Positions 19,701 through 30,529 of a stretch of 46,388 nucleotides of DNA are shown in pieces. The stretch comes from Gracilariopsis chorda. Its lineage: Eukaryota; Rhodophyta; Florideophyceae; Gracilariales; Gracilariaceae. Numbering within the stretch: the first letter of the stretch is position 1; every line of letters begins with the position of its first letter. The notes under the pieces were generated by a model that was given only the letters and a program-made list of their open reading frames with translations, did not search any database and was not told where the DNA came from. The translations under genes were made by a program, and so were the position numbers. The DNA is taken from NCBI GenBank assembly GCA_003194525.1, contig NBIV01000370.1, forward strand, positions 1 through 46,388, in the 5' to 3' direction.

Positions 19701-21422
19701 ATGGCTTCAGTCCCCGCCAACAGCGCGTACGCCCATCATGGGGAGAGGTATGACCATACCTTGGGGCGCAATCTGTTGGCCGTGAGGAGTACTCGTTGGC
19801 CCAGTTCGGTCGAGGAATTTATCCGCTACCAGGACCAATACTTGGACGCCCGTAGGATCGCGGCAGTTCCGAATTATGCCCATGAGAAGAAGAACGTGGG
19901 AGAGACCACTTGGTACAACCGTTGGCTACATCTCCCCACGGACGTCCGAGCCGTGGCGCGATGCCGTACCTCGGTCTGCCCGGACATGCCTTACGTCTGA
20001 TGTGACGAAGAAGAAGAGCACCAGTGGAGGGTTAACCAGCTCCTTGAAGACCAATTTTTCTTGCACGGTGACCCCCGGTCTTCGTTCCCGCCTGGCGACC
20101 GCAACCTGCTGGGGCTAATGTGCTAAAAGCCGCCTTATGATCAGCTGTAAAGGATAACCAACAGATTCTTTTGGAATGACATGATCGAACCCGACGGCCG
20201 TATCTGGACGAATTTGAAGTACTTCTTCTCCTGACATCAGGTCGAACTCCACGACATGCCGCCGTTCCGTAAGGCCAACGTCTATCTTCCAATGCCCCCG
20301 GTCGCTTCAAGCCCTGAGGTGTCTATTTGGCATGTATCTAATCTCTTCATGGTCCGTACTCCGTCTATTTTGGCTTACCACACCACCCAACTCCAGGGCG
20401 ATTTCCGTCAGCGGCTCCCTTGGCTTACCCGACAGGTCTTTGTTGTGGAATGGGTGGTATTCTGCCTCATGGCCTTTTTGGATACTGCTCGTAACGGCGT
20501 GCATGCGAATGTCCGTGAGGCTGACCACCGTATTTAGAGTGAGGAAATCATTCCGGGTCCTGAGGGCCGATTGGTGCCCCTGTCTCCCCGCCTCATCGCG
20601 TTCATCCGCGAGGTAGGGGTGCAGAAAATAGTCTGGGGGACCGCATATAGCGCAGAGCCCACGGATGAGCTTTTAGATTATGTCCTACAGGTCAATTGGG
20701 CGAAGACCTCCCCTGGATACTTGTGTTAAGACTACGACGCAGACGAGTTCTGGCCGATTCCGGAGCATACTGTGGGTTGCAATGACGGCAAGGCCTACGA
20801 GGCGAAGCCCTTATTGAATACCCCAATCGATGTACCGCGTTAGACCATCCCGGACTATTATCTGCAGGCCATTGGTTTTGATGCCACTTGCCTGTGACCT
20901 CCTTCGGATAGTCCGCCTACTGTGCGTGTCCCTGCTTCTTCATGGGTGCCACCTTCAGAACACACCGTGGTCGAGCATCCTGAGACGGTCATTGGTATAA
21001 CAGCTACCGTTAATAGTTCACTCAGTTCTTTGGCAGTCACCGCGCCAGCGTCACCTCCGCCGCCTGAAATATCTGTGGCCGTAACTCGAGCCTATGAGGA
21101 GCTCGTCGGGATTTGCGGTTCGGCAGGAGTAACCGAGCCCATTGGCGTCGTCAAGGCGTTGCGTGCGGCGCAGGCATGGGTCCGTAGGGCGTCGCAGTAC
21201 GATTCCCATGTAGGGAGGAACCAACAGATCAAGGAGGCATTGGCGACCATTCTGGAGGAGAACGCTATAGTTCTTTCAACTTCCGTGGCAGCCGACTTTG
21301 ATAAACGACTCGGTCTGAAACTGACGGACGCCGAAAATTCTTCGGCTCACCCGTCCGAGTCGGCCCATAGCCCAGCTTGCAAGCGTGCGCACGTCGGTTC
21401 TTCCGCTGGTCCTTCGGGCTAA
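19701..21422 (+). pseudogene. Unknown 573-codon reading frame with eight stops
   Basis: From ATG 19701 one frame stays coherent to the final stop at 21420-21422. It is interrupted by stops at 19998, 20124, 20148, 20232, 20535, 20727, 20841 and 20895 (first base of each) but has no frameshift. The parts between read like protein: Trp/Tyr-rich stretches such as EEFIRYQDQYLDARRIAAVP and IEPDGRIWTNLKYFFS, a hydrophobic VFVVEWVVFCLMAFLDTARN, and a Pro/Ser/Thr-rich linker near 20920-21070. After the linker come helical segments (YEELVGICGSAGV, LRAAQAWVRRA, IKEALATILEENAIVL). I recognise no family. Position and architecture would suit a retroelement gag-like or other structural ORF, but that is a guess. 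All three stop types occur, so a variant genetic code does not explain it. Confidence 0.5.
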
Positions 21423-22600
21423 CTGGTCAATGGCGTATTACATAAAGCCTGGAGTCTTCAATACTGTCCACATGGGTCCTAGTTTGGGATGTCTGCCCTG
21501 ATATTCGTCCTTCAGGCCGCCTCTCTATTGTAGACACATGGTTCTCCATTTTTAAGGTCAGCTGTTAGGCCTTCATGCATTGTCTACGTGCCTCCCATCC
21601 TCTGGGACTCTATTCCTCGTGCCCATAGGTTGGGTTTGTTTCGGCCGTTCTGGTTAAGTTTAAGGTTTAGGCCCTAGTTCCTTATTCAAGTCTTATGGTC
21701 CCTGTTTTGTGAGGTCAAAAATTACACCTTTGGCCATCGTTCGCACCCTTCAGAACCCTTGGGACCCTTTTGTGGAGTTCAATTATGGGGGTCTGAAGTA
21801 ACCACGGTTCTTGTTCGGCCATCGGCCTGAGGAAGACGGTGAAGGCGATGCCGTGGGAGGCAGTTCAAGGACGCGCCGAGGCATGCACGGAGTCCTATTG
21901 TTCGGAGGCGGTTTGTGGCGACATCAAAATAATCTTGTGGCCATAATTCTCCCCTTTCCTTAAGGGCGCGCTCCGTGTGGCCCATGGTGGGCGGGGTAAC
22001 GCCGCGATGTGCGTAGCGAGAGAACGTCCACAGGGCGGCCCTGGCAAACGACTGGATCCCCATGGTTGGCCTTTGGTAGAGTTACACCTTGGGTTTCAAA
22101 GTGCGATTTACACTTCACAGACCCTTCGGGTATGCTTTTGTAAGGCCAGTCCCGTGGGTCTGACGTTGGCGTTGTCACTGTTCTCCATGCAGGCTTGTCG
22201 AGGAAGACGGAGTGAGTGGCGCTGCCAGGGGGCAGATTGCCGATGCACCGTGGCACGTGCGCGTGCCTATTTGGCAGCGGCGTCTCGGGGCGCCTTAGCA
22301 GTGAATCTGTGCTCAGGGATGCTCATAGTCTGCTCCTTGCGGAATCCTACGAAGCCTAACACCTTCCAATCAGCATCCACGCACCTTTTCTCAATGCACA
22401 CTAAGGCAATCAACGGAGCGGAGCAACACAATCTTTCGCATATTTCTATCTACCGAGGACATACTTGCAGTTATTTTTTCTCTACGTCGGTGGAGTGACT
22501 TGCGGAAAAGGAGCATGTTAAGTAGTAATTTAAGCCAGTTCTGTAGCAGCATTCTATGAGAGGTTCCCCAGTCTTTGAGATTAACTTATTCAGATATCAC
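21423..22600. other. No gene recognised
   Basis: About 1.2 kb following the decayed unknown ORF. ORFs on both strands are short and featureless. It may be the 3' part of the same element. Confidence 0.4.
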
Positions 22601-22609
22601 TAAGTTTCC

Positions 22610-22850
22610 AGTCGAAGAGGAAAAGGTTGCCGCGGTATTGAAATTCTTTCAAGATATCGCTGGCCTCTCGTATTGTGTAGGTGCAGTAGATGGTGCTCAT
22701 ATTAAGTGGTTATCATGTTCAACTGAACAGTTCTACGAGTAAAGGCCATCCTAGCATTGTCACATTTGTCGTTCTGACAGCAGACCATATGCTCACTGAC
22801 GCAAACGTAGGAGTTACTGGACTGCTTGCCGACTGTGCAATATCGACAAA
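22610..22850 (+). pseudogene. Harbinger-type transposase fragment (DDE_Tnp_4-like)
   Basis: A frame from about 22620 reads KFFQDIAGLSYCVGAVDGAH followed by IKWLSCSTEQFYE and a stop. A neighbouring frame at 22742 continues KGHPSIVTFVVLTADHMLTD. The core A-V-D-G-x-H-I carries the first catalytic Asp of the DDE_Tnp_4 family, and the distance to K-G-x-x-S-I is right. The third catalytic region is not found. Its sequence differs from the more complete transposase starting at 22967, so it is a different Harbinger lineage. Confidence 0.6.
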
Positions 22851-22966
22851 AGCAGTTTGAAGACTAAGAGCATCTTCACTGGCGACAAGAAAACTGCATC
22901 AAATGAGCAAAACGTGCGCGCGTGCATTCCGTATGTTAGCCCAAAATTTTTTGCTGTTTTGCCTAC

Positions 22967-24270
22967 TTGTTCATAAACCTGCCATCTCCAACGGGAGGCA
23001 AATCTGAGCTCCTTCACCGTCCGAAGCTGCCTCAGATGTCATCCTTTTTGGTCGTCGAGGAAGATGATGAAGCTCTTGATGAGCTTATGAAGGACATAAT
23101 CAGCAGCTCTGATTCTGACAGTGACGAAAATACGCATGGAGGCTCAACTGTTGTAAGAGCACCAAATATTGACCGTAAGAGACAAAAAGGTCATCAACAG
23201 CTTCAGAAGGACTATCTCGCACCTGATACTGTGTACCACGAAGGCCATTTTCGTCGACGATTTCGTATTTTGCGAAATGTGTTCCAAGCTATTTGCGATA
23301 AACGTGGCAAGGAGTACTACTACTTTGGGCAAAGACCAGACTGCAGAGGGGTACAAGGATTCAGTACAGAACAAAAGTTCACCGCTGCTCACCGCCTTCT
23401 AGCTTATGGATACGCCACGGATATTGTAGATGAATTTGTTCGCATGGGAGAATAAACGGCAGCAGAGTCCTTGAAACACTTTTGTAGATGCGTCATTGCG
23501 GGCTTTGCTGCAGAATATTTCAGAATTTCCAACGCTGCTGACTTCAGATGCTTACTGAAAGGAAGCTGTTATCATGGATTCCCCGGTATGACTGGGAGCA
23601 TCGATTGCTTCAAGTGGTTATGGAAAAACTGTCCAGTGGCATGGAGAGGACAGTATCAGGGTAAGGAACGGAAACCGGGAGTGACTCTGGAGGCCATAGC
23701 TGACGATAAGCTATGAATTTAGCACGCATTCTTTGGCACACCTGGAAGCGAAAACGATATCAATGTACTCAAAACATCACCGCTCCTGAACAATATAGCG
23801 AATAGATCCTTTCCTCCCAAAAGTTTCCTACTATTTGAATGGAAAGGAAAAGGAAGTACCCTACGTTCTGTACGATGGCGTTTATCCTAAGTACAGTTAG
23901 TTTTGCATACATTACACCAACCAGTCACCAGGAAGGAGAGAAACCTCTCTAGATGGCACGAAGGGAGGCGTAAGGATGTAGAACGAGCTTTTGGTGTTCT
24001 GCAAGGGCAATGGCATATACTTCGTCGTCCGTCAAGGGTTTGGACAGCAGAGTCAATGAGAAATGTTATGTCCTGTTCCATAATACTGCATAACATGATG
24101 GTGAAAGAAGGATTGACGGACGAAGAGATTATGTTGTCCGACTTACATCAGATCGAACAACAAGAGGTAGTGCATGTTGGACATCCGGTATGGACTGATG
24201 GCAATTTTCACGGGATAGAAGGTTCGATAGAAGGACTTTGTCAGGGAGAGCAATTTCTACGAGATTAAGA
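22967..24270 (+). pseudogene. PIF/Harbinger transposase (DDE), broken
   Basis: One plus-strand frame carries almost the whole protein. The N-terminal part (22967-23455) has an acidic stretch and a helical region RRRFRILRNVFQAIC. It is followed by DDE domain pieces: GFPGMTGSIDCFKWLWKNCP (first Asp, near 23600), QGKERKPGVTLEAIADD, and HAFFGTPGSENDINVL after stops TGA 23714 and TAG 23720. A nearby alternative frame gives DGVYPKYS (second Asp), and RRKDVERAFGVLQGQWHIL near 23970 holds the catalytic Glu. The C-terminus reads SCSIILHNMMVKEG. In this family the two stops replace the Trp codons of an L-W-I-W-H-A-F-F-G motif, which single G-to-A changes in TGG would produce. A further TAA at 23453 and a local double frameshift near 23820-23930 complete the decay. 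Confidence 0.85.
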
Positions 24271-24498
24271 CAAGCACAGAACTCTACAACATGATGTTAT
24301 TGAATACTTATGGAGATTGCATGGGGACTCCTAAGTAAAGCGGTCTCAACGACGGATATTACGTTGGGAGGCGCGACCGCGCTTGCATGCGTACCTCCAC
24401 TCGCAGGCTCGCCCCGGCACCCCGCTCGCTTGTAAGAGTTTGGAAAAGTCTGCCCTAGTTTTCTGCAATCTTAGCCGTCAAAAAGGCCCAGGACAGTG

Positions 24499-25690
24499 CT
24501 AAGTTCCATACTTCGGCTCCGGTTCTGTAGAAGTGAGTGCAAGGGTGTCACATGGGTTGGAAGAAGTGACGATGTATTTAAAACTTCTGTTGGCAACTCG
24601 CTCTTTGTTTCGTTCTTCTTCCTTCACGTTCTCCAGCACACGCTTTCGGCAAATGCGGAAGACGTCCATCGCTTTGGGGCTTTTATCACCAGTGGCGGTG
24701 AACAAGGCGACTTCATTGTGCCTTTGAATCTCTGCGGCGCGTTTCTCTTGCAAAGCTAACGCTTCGTTAGCCAACCTTCTCTTCCTGATGCTTGGTCTTC
24801 AAAAACTCGACTTTTGCCGCCTTTCTGCCCTTTGGAAGTTCGTGTTTTGCAGACGAATGTGTCACTTCAACATCACTGGGGATATTTAACTCGTTCTTCA
24901 CCTCCCCCGAATCCGATTTGCTCTCTTTGGAGCTCTTCTGCGATAACTCTTGTACGCTCTGTATATCTGTCGCGAATTTTGGATGGAACTATAGTACTTC
25001 CCAAGCTCCTCGGAACTTGAAAGGTTCTCCGGCATCACCTTTTGGCGAAGTCATTTTGACGCTATTGAAAAGCACTGTAACCATTCTTATTTTGGCTTCT
25101 TCGTCGTATCCCGACAGGTTCAGTCGCGTAACGCACAAGTAGCATCCAGAAAAGAGAGTACACTTTGTAATCAGAAACATAAAATGGTTGCATATAGACT
25201 CGTTTGATCGATTAATGCGCTTTGCTGGCTTAAAAATGTCGTTATAGAGCTTTGCTACGCTGTCAAAGAATAGCTTTTTTGCGATCTTCTCCTACAATAG
25301 GATCCTCGGAAGTTTTGATGTACGATTTGGCCACTGCAGTGTCTTCCTGTGGAGAAAAGCTTGGATATCTGGTGGAAGATTTTCTCGCTTCAATCTTGTG
25401 ATATCTTGCTTTGTGTTTTGTAATTGGGTCGTAGCGAGGTTGGAAGCGTCTTTGTATGCAAAGTTTGAGAAGAACAGAGCCCAGGACACACGGTGTTTCG
25501 GTTTGTTGGCGCGAAGACGAGGTTGTCTTGGCCACTGAGATATTCGCACGTGGATACTCATTTGCTTCAGGTCTTCTGAACAGGTTCGGATGTCCGAAGC
25601 AAACGGCAAGCATTTGGTTCGGAAATTCGAACCTGTTCAAAAATTTGCTCTCTTTTCGTCCCGTTGAAGATGAAATCCGGAGCAAAAAAA
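24499..25690 (-). pseudogene. Harbinger accessory protein (Myb/NAM-associated-like)
   Basis: Read right to left through several frames, this matches the DNA-binding accessory protein that PIF/Harbinger elements encode beside the transposase. Landmarks in order: SFSPQEDTAVAKSYIKTSED with PIVGEDRKKAIL (the trihelix/Myb 'ED..L..A....S.D...G' region, near 25270-25350) and SVAKLYNDIFKPAKR after a one-base shift. Then come GCYLCVTRLNLSGYDEEAKI (near 25090-25150), GEPFKFRGAWEVLGKYYSS (the 'pF.f...W..L' signature, about 24980-25040), LPKGRKAAKVEFLKTKHQEE (about 24790-24850), and a C-terminal helix ALALQEKRAAEIQRHNEVAL at 24499-24774. At least three frame changes make it non-functional. It sits opposite the transposase remnant at 25690-26235, as in convergent or divergent Harbinger pairs. 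Confidence 0.7.
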
Positions 25691-26235
25691 AAACTTTTTT
25701 ACTGTGTTGCGCCGTCCCGGTGGAGATACTCTAACGTTTACATTCCTACTTGGTTAGGAGCGCGCATTCTGGATTTGCAGATTACGGACATTTTTGTTCC
25801 CCTTTTAATTGTCAAAGATGGTGCGTTCACTCTTTCTATAAACAAGTTGAAAACGAAGACTACGAAAGAGCTGGAAATCGATCCTGTTTTGAAGAAAGAG
25901 GATTAAATTGCCAGCGAAACAAGGAAGTCGTTGAAGTGCGATAATGGAATTAAATTGCCAGCGCAACAAGGAAGTCGTTGAAGTGCGCTTTTGGGATGTT
26001 GAAGCATCGCTTTTTGGCACACGAGGAAGGGATTTCCAGAAAACATGAAAACGATATTACAAAACTGTGTACAGCGTGCAGGACATTGCAACGAATGTGT
26101 GTGCGTGATGGTGAGTTTGAAGACTACGTCCTAGAAAAGAGCAAAATGGTGGGTGATAAGCAAACTATTAAGGGAAAAGTGGGCAAAAACAGAAACAGGG
26201 AACGGGTTGCTTTATTATGCCGTAAAGGAGCTTGA
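25690..26235 (+). pseudogene. Second Harbinger transposase remnant, C-terminal half
   Basis: Plus-strand frames read VPLLIVKDGAFTLSIN, in the place of the 'i.gD.a..l' motif with the second Asp, and, after a 47 bp duplication, LKCAFGMLKHRFLAHEEGI, the third catalytic block. Family members have V-E-x-A-F-G there; here the Glu position is Lys, so the catalytic residue is lost. The end reads KLCTACRTLQRMCV, matching the usual '.aC..LHN.c' tail. The N-terminal half is missing or unrecognisable. It is distinct from the transposase at 22967-24270 and probably belongs with the minus-strand accessory ORFs on either side. Confidence 0.6.
25902..25987. repeat. 47 bp tandem duplication in the transposase
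   Basis: ATTAAATTGCCAGCG-AACAAGG begins at 25902 and again at 25949; the 39 bases that are repeated differ at one position. The 47-base shift destroys the transposase frame. Confidence 0.9.
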
Positions 26236-26244
26236 TAATACGAT

Positions 26245-26762
26245 TTAGAATTTGTGAATTAGCTCTTCCACTACATTTCGGACTTTTGGCCGCTCGTCTT
26301 TTCTTCGCTTTAGCTCCTCTACCAATAGCTGCTGGTATTCTTCCTGCGCTTCAAAGTAATACTGGAGAATTATATTGTGGGAACATTTTGCCCTTTTACG
26401 AGAAGTGGATAAGAGAGACTGTTTCAAACGACTAAGTGCGTCTCTTTAACAAACTTCTAGACGATTCTGCCTTGCCTTATTTTTTTAATGTCGTGGATCA
26501 ACGAAAAGTATTCTGGCGTTTGAAATAAATCTTCTTCATCGCAATAACTTTTGAGTTGTTTTCTTTTCGCAATTAAAGAAGAGTATTCTTGTTTAATCAT
26601 TTTGAACGTCTTTTGCCAAACTTTTGTCGATCGTTTGATCCCATTTTCTTTTTCGTGTAATTTCGTCGCCTCTGGAAATAACTCTTTGAACCTCATTCTT
26701 TTGCTGATCGTGGGTGCCATATCCAGCTTTTGACCGATTTTGAACAAAATGGCAACGGTCAC
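26245..26762 (-). pseudogene. Possible Myb/SANT-like accessory protein of a Harbinger element
   Basis: Two consecutive minus-strand ORFs, 26457-26762 (101 codons) and 26245-26427 (60 codons), read like one small basic protein. The first has a helical Trp/Lys-rich stretch STKVWQKTFKMIKQEYSSLI and RKQLKSYCDEEDLF. The second, YYFEAQEEYQQLLVEELKRRKDE, is a coiled-coil-like tail. Myb/SANT-type accessory proteins of Harbinger elements have this layout, but no diagnostic Trp triplet is clear. Position next to the transposase remnant supports the idea; the call is tentative. Confidence 0.35.
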
Positions 26763-26769
26763 TTTGTCA

Positions 26770-27960
26770 TAATGCTGAGCATCAGAGTTTTAATTACATT
26801 CGCAGTAGACGTGTTTTATACTGAGAAAATGATTTGTTTTCATGCTTCGTTTGTCGGTTGTGGAGATGCATCAGGAGCAAAAGCTGATGATCTTTTTCAG
26901 ATTGTAGGCAATCTGTTGGAGCAACGCTAGGGTGCTTGGTGTCAGAGGTGGTGCTCATACCTAGTTTGCAAAGCAGAGGATGGGAATCGGAAAGAACATG
27001 GCAGACGAGACTGGTCAAAGCTTGTCAATGACATGCAATAAGTGAGAAGCCGGTAAGAATGTCAGGTTTTGGTTTCCCACGAAAGAGAGCGGTATGTGGG
27101 GTTTACCGTTTCTGAATTGGCGGCATATTGTCTGCCTGGGAAGAAAATGTTACGGGGAGATATTAGCTGAGTTTTATGTCCCCTGTCCGTCTTGTGTCGG
27201 TCCTAATGTAGACAATGCCCAAGCCTCAAGCTGTATCGACGAAAGGCTGGAGTTGGTGGAAGTGGTGTGTTACTCTTCTAGATATTAGCTTGAAGGTGCA
27301 TACAGTGGGTATCCAACTTATGATATCATTAAGCTGACATGAAATCCGGTGAGAGTGATATTACTGTATAATCTCTGTCATTTCTTCTCTGTTGGCAGCT
27401 TGTCTTCGGTTATTTAACACTCTCTTGAGATGTCTACCTAGCTCCGAAACTTCAACGAGACTGACGATCTCTCCGATGCCGGGCCCTCTTGCGCTTGCAG
27501 GGCGTTAAGCATAATCCGTAAACAGTAGTTTCCGAACGGTCGTAGGATATTTAACGCAGCATACGTTAAAATAGACTTAGAAGAACAGAGCTGATAAGAG
27601 CCTCTGTACGCAGCAGCACACGGACAACCATCTTTCCCTGTACTACTATTCATCTACTTCGTTTTCGTCTTTGTTCGACGTGGAGTCTGATGCGGTTCAG
27701 GAGCTTACCAATATGAAAATATTCTAACTACCAAAAAGGTCTACACCCAGTGACTTCAAATAGCGTGTGTGAAGAAATAATGTGGTAACGTAAATGATGT
27801 GGGCCACAACAAATACGGTACAAACGGGGTAGCTCACCGTTAGAATTAATGTGGATACGCCGCCAACAATACATTTCGCGGGAACTATAGAGCCTTCGAA
27901 CTCCAAATAAGACCAGCTTAAAACAGCTTCTCGGCTACTCCTCGGTCAACTTTCCAACGC
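26770..27960. other. No gene recognised
   Basis: About 1.2 kb of mostly AT-rich sequence between the Harbinger remnants and the pogo-like element. ORFs under 95 codons on both strands carry no motif I can name. Confidence 0.4.
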
Positions 27961-27971
27961 CAACAAACACG

Positions 27972-29603
27972 TTGAGCGTTCCACTCTCAGCATCTCCCGT
28001 AATTGCTGCATTCGAACGAGCATCTTCGCAACAAGATCCAACGACAGCAGCCAACACTACCGATTCCTTTTCAGAATCTATGCTCCTCAATGGAGGTCAT
28101 CTATCTCCTCCCACCCCACCACAGGCTGCATCAATAAAGCGATCAGCTCACAACGTTTTGGCTATCGCCGATTGCGCCAAAATTGTCACATGGATGAACA
28201 ATAAAACCAACAAAGCAGGCCCAAAAAACATCATTTCATAAGCCGTGCGTCAATTCCCATCTTTGTTTCGCAGCTCAGTCAAAGCTAACCTCCAACAAGC
28301 GAGCCGCTGTAGGCATAATCGTTATGAATACATAAAAAATGATGGAGTAAATGAGAGCAGAGGAGCATGTATTTCTATTACACGGGGTACCCATATGGGC
28401 ATGAAGCGCATCAACCTGAAGGCTGGAACAGGCAGGGGAAGGGAACCAAGGGGGTGGGATACCGCTCTTCACATGGACATGCTACCTGAGTCTGACAGGC
28501 TTCGAAAACTTGGAGTAAAGCTCAACTGCCATACTCTTCAGAATATGAAAATAAACCTTATCCACCAATCAAGTTCCATTTTGTACCATAAAGAAATGTT
28601 GGATGACCGTAGTAACAAACGAATTATCGATTTCATAAGCCGCAGATGGATCCAATCATTCATAGAGCGCCACATAATTGTAAGCAGAGCGCACACTGGC
28701 AAGCGCATGCTCTCCCTGGTAAAGACTGACTTGATACCTGAGGAGATTGCGTACCACCTCGGAAAAGTGGCACGCTCATTCCGAAGCGGAGCCTGGAAGC
28801 AAGAGGATGTTGAAGACGCGGACAAAACACTTCTGTAATCAACATAGATAATGGAACAACGTTGGGATTCTGCGGCGAAAAAGAGGTGAAGTATAATGAC
28901 GTGGTGTCCGGTGGGGAGGGTATGACAATGGTTGTTCGCATAAGTGGTGACCCTAACGCAAGAATTGTACCTGTTTTTATGGTCTTCCAGAATAAATTTC
29001 GATCTTATCTTATAAGAGGCGTACCCGACGACCGAAAAGGAGTTTCGTATCGAAGTGGTCCAAAAGGTTGGATGGATTCTACGATAATGCTGCAATGGTT
29101 GGAATAGAAGAAAGTCATAACCCGCCTTCCAAATGGCCGTAAGCGCATTCCTTTTTTTGGACAACTGTAGCGGGCATAATCTGAAGGCTGCTATAGACAA
29201 CGCTTGTCGCAATATCAACACTGAACTGAAATAATTTCCTCCAAATGCAACGGATTTGGTGCACCCAGCGGATTCTTTTATCATTCAAAAAATTAAATGT
29301 GCATGAAACGCTCGTTGGGAGAAGCATAAGACGGACATGATACAGAAGGGCTCATGGTCAAGTTCGGGAAGAATATGTCATCCAGGAAAGAGTTTTTTCC
29401 TAAATTTGGGGGTGCTCGCGGTGAGAGATGTTAATCGTCAGCCAGATTTTGAGGGTCTGACGTACGCAAGAAAAGCAATGATACGTACCGGATTAGCCCT
29501 AAACATGAATGGGCTTTGGGAAGAGCGACGGCTCTTTCCGAAGCTTAAAGAAATCGTTCGGAATTACTATAATCATTTTGATGGGGCCGCTGTGGTAGCT
29601 TGA
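27972..29603 (+). pseudogene. Pogo/Tigger-like transposase (DDE_1), broken
   Basis: The pieces lie in order along the plus strand. N-terminal helix-turn-helix region: LAIADCAKIVTWMNNKTNKA (about 28160-28220). CENP-B-like second domain: SRRWIQSFIERHIIVS, with the linker EEIAYHLGKVARSF. Catalytic core: after a frame change at 28838, NIDNGTTLGFCGEKEVKY, then VVRISGDPNARIVPVFMVFQ, GVSYRSGPKGWMDSTIMLQW, LDNCSGHNLKAAIDNACRN, and FPPNATDLVHPADSFIIQKI. The three Asp of the DDD triad fall in NIDNG, LDNCSGH and PADSF. The C-terminal part reads PGKSFFLNLGVLAVRDVNRQ and YARKAMIRTGLALNMNGLWE. Stops and shifts at 28239, 28838, 29107, around 29145, 29210 and 29300 make it inactive. Terminal inverted repeats were not found. 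Confidence 0.85.
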
Positions 29604-30268
29604 TGTGGAGATCGGATTATGCTTGAGCACCCACGTTAATTACTTTCTTCGAAATTGGTGTATGCCAAGTTATTTTCGTTCGCACCACAACTAGCGTGGA
29701 ACACATGATAACGTGGCCCACATTATATCTTGTGCCCTGGTGCCATAAAAGGCTTCAGTAAATAAAGTGACCCACGCTATTTGCAGTCACTGGGTGTAGA
29801 GACTTCTGTCCAAACTGGACCACTGACAGAAGCATGGCTTACAGACACACATACTCACTCCCTTCTCTTGCGTTGGGGTCCCAATGCGGTAGAAATCCTT
29901 CAAGAAGAAGATTGGCTACAAAAAAATAATGCCTGGCGGTAGAATCATGTCAGGCATTCAGGCCCTATCCGTGCCCTAGTTAAAAAAGGCTGAACGTGGG
30001 TGGAGTCAATATGAGATGCGATCTCATTTTAAGGGCCAAGCCCCCTCTTGCCTTTTCCACCTCTCGTGCCACTCAGCGCCATCCACATCGCCGTCCCACC
30101 AAGTTTTACCAGAACCGTTACCGGCTCGTACGCAGGCCCGCAGGACCTGCGGCCCTGCATATGGCATCTCGCTGTACATCGCATTTCTCAACACTTTTGC
30201 TACCCCTAGCATGTCTCTTCTTGTCGATGGATGGATCCCATAAGTTCAGCACTTAAACAACAACCGGA
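29604..30268. other. No gene recognised
   Basis: Sequence after the pogo-like transposase. It may include its 3' terminal repeat, which I could not identify. A CCGGCTCG...GCAGGACCTGCGG palindromic patch lies near 30120-30155. ORFs in 29996-30256 have no domains. Confidence 0.35.
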
Positions 30269-30529
30269 TTGTTTGAGGTGCTTGCTAGGTCTGAGTTGTA
30301 CGTATACCGATATTGCGAGAAAAGAAATTTGGCTGAGGATACATTTGCGTTGCAGTTACGTGTGCTGGAAGCGCACCGAAAGATAATACGACTCATTGAG
30401 ATGATTGAACAACAGAGTGATTTTGATCGTGAACCTCTATGCAGTGCGTTCATACGACGCAAACTGGAAGTGATAAGGTCCCACACGGAGAACTGCAACC
30501 AAAATTTTATGCTGTGGCTAGGATGCTAA
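30269..30529 (+). CDS. Possible coding fragment, helical, unknown
   Basis: An 86-codon frame with protein-like composition: EVLARSELYVYRYCEKRNLA, LQLRVLEAHRKIIRLIEMIE and FIRRKLEVIRSH form regular amphipathic helices rich in charged residues. The frame is open upstream by only a few codons and I recognise no family. It is most likely a fragment of a transposon ORF. It may also be chance, since no homologous context is present. Confidence 0.25.
   Translation: MFEVLARSELYVYRYCEKRNLAEDTFALQLRVLEAHRKIIRLIEMIEQQSDFDREPLCSAFIRRKLEVIRSHTENCNQNFMLWLGC

Noticed and set aside
19701..21422. A variant genetic code with stop readthrough in the unknown ORF.
   Set aside because: All three stop codons occur within it, and the intact genes in the window use stops normally.
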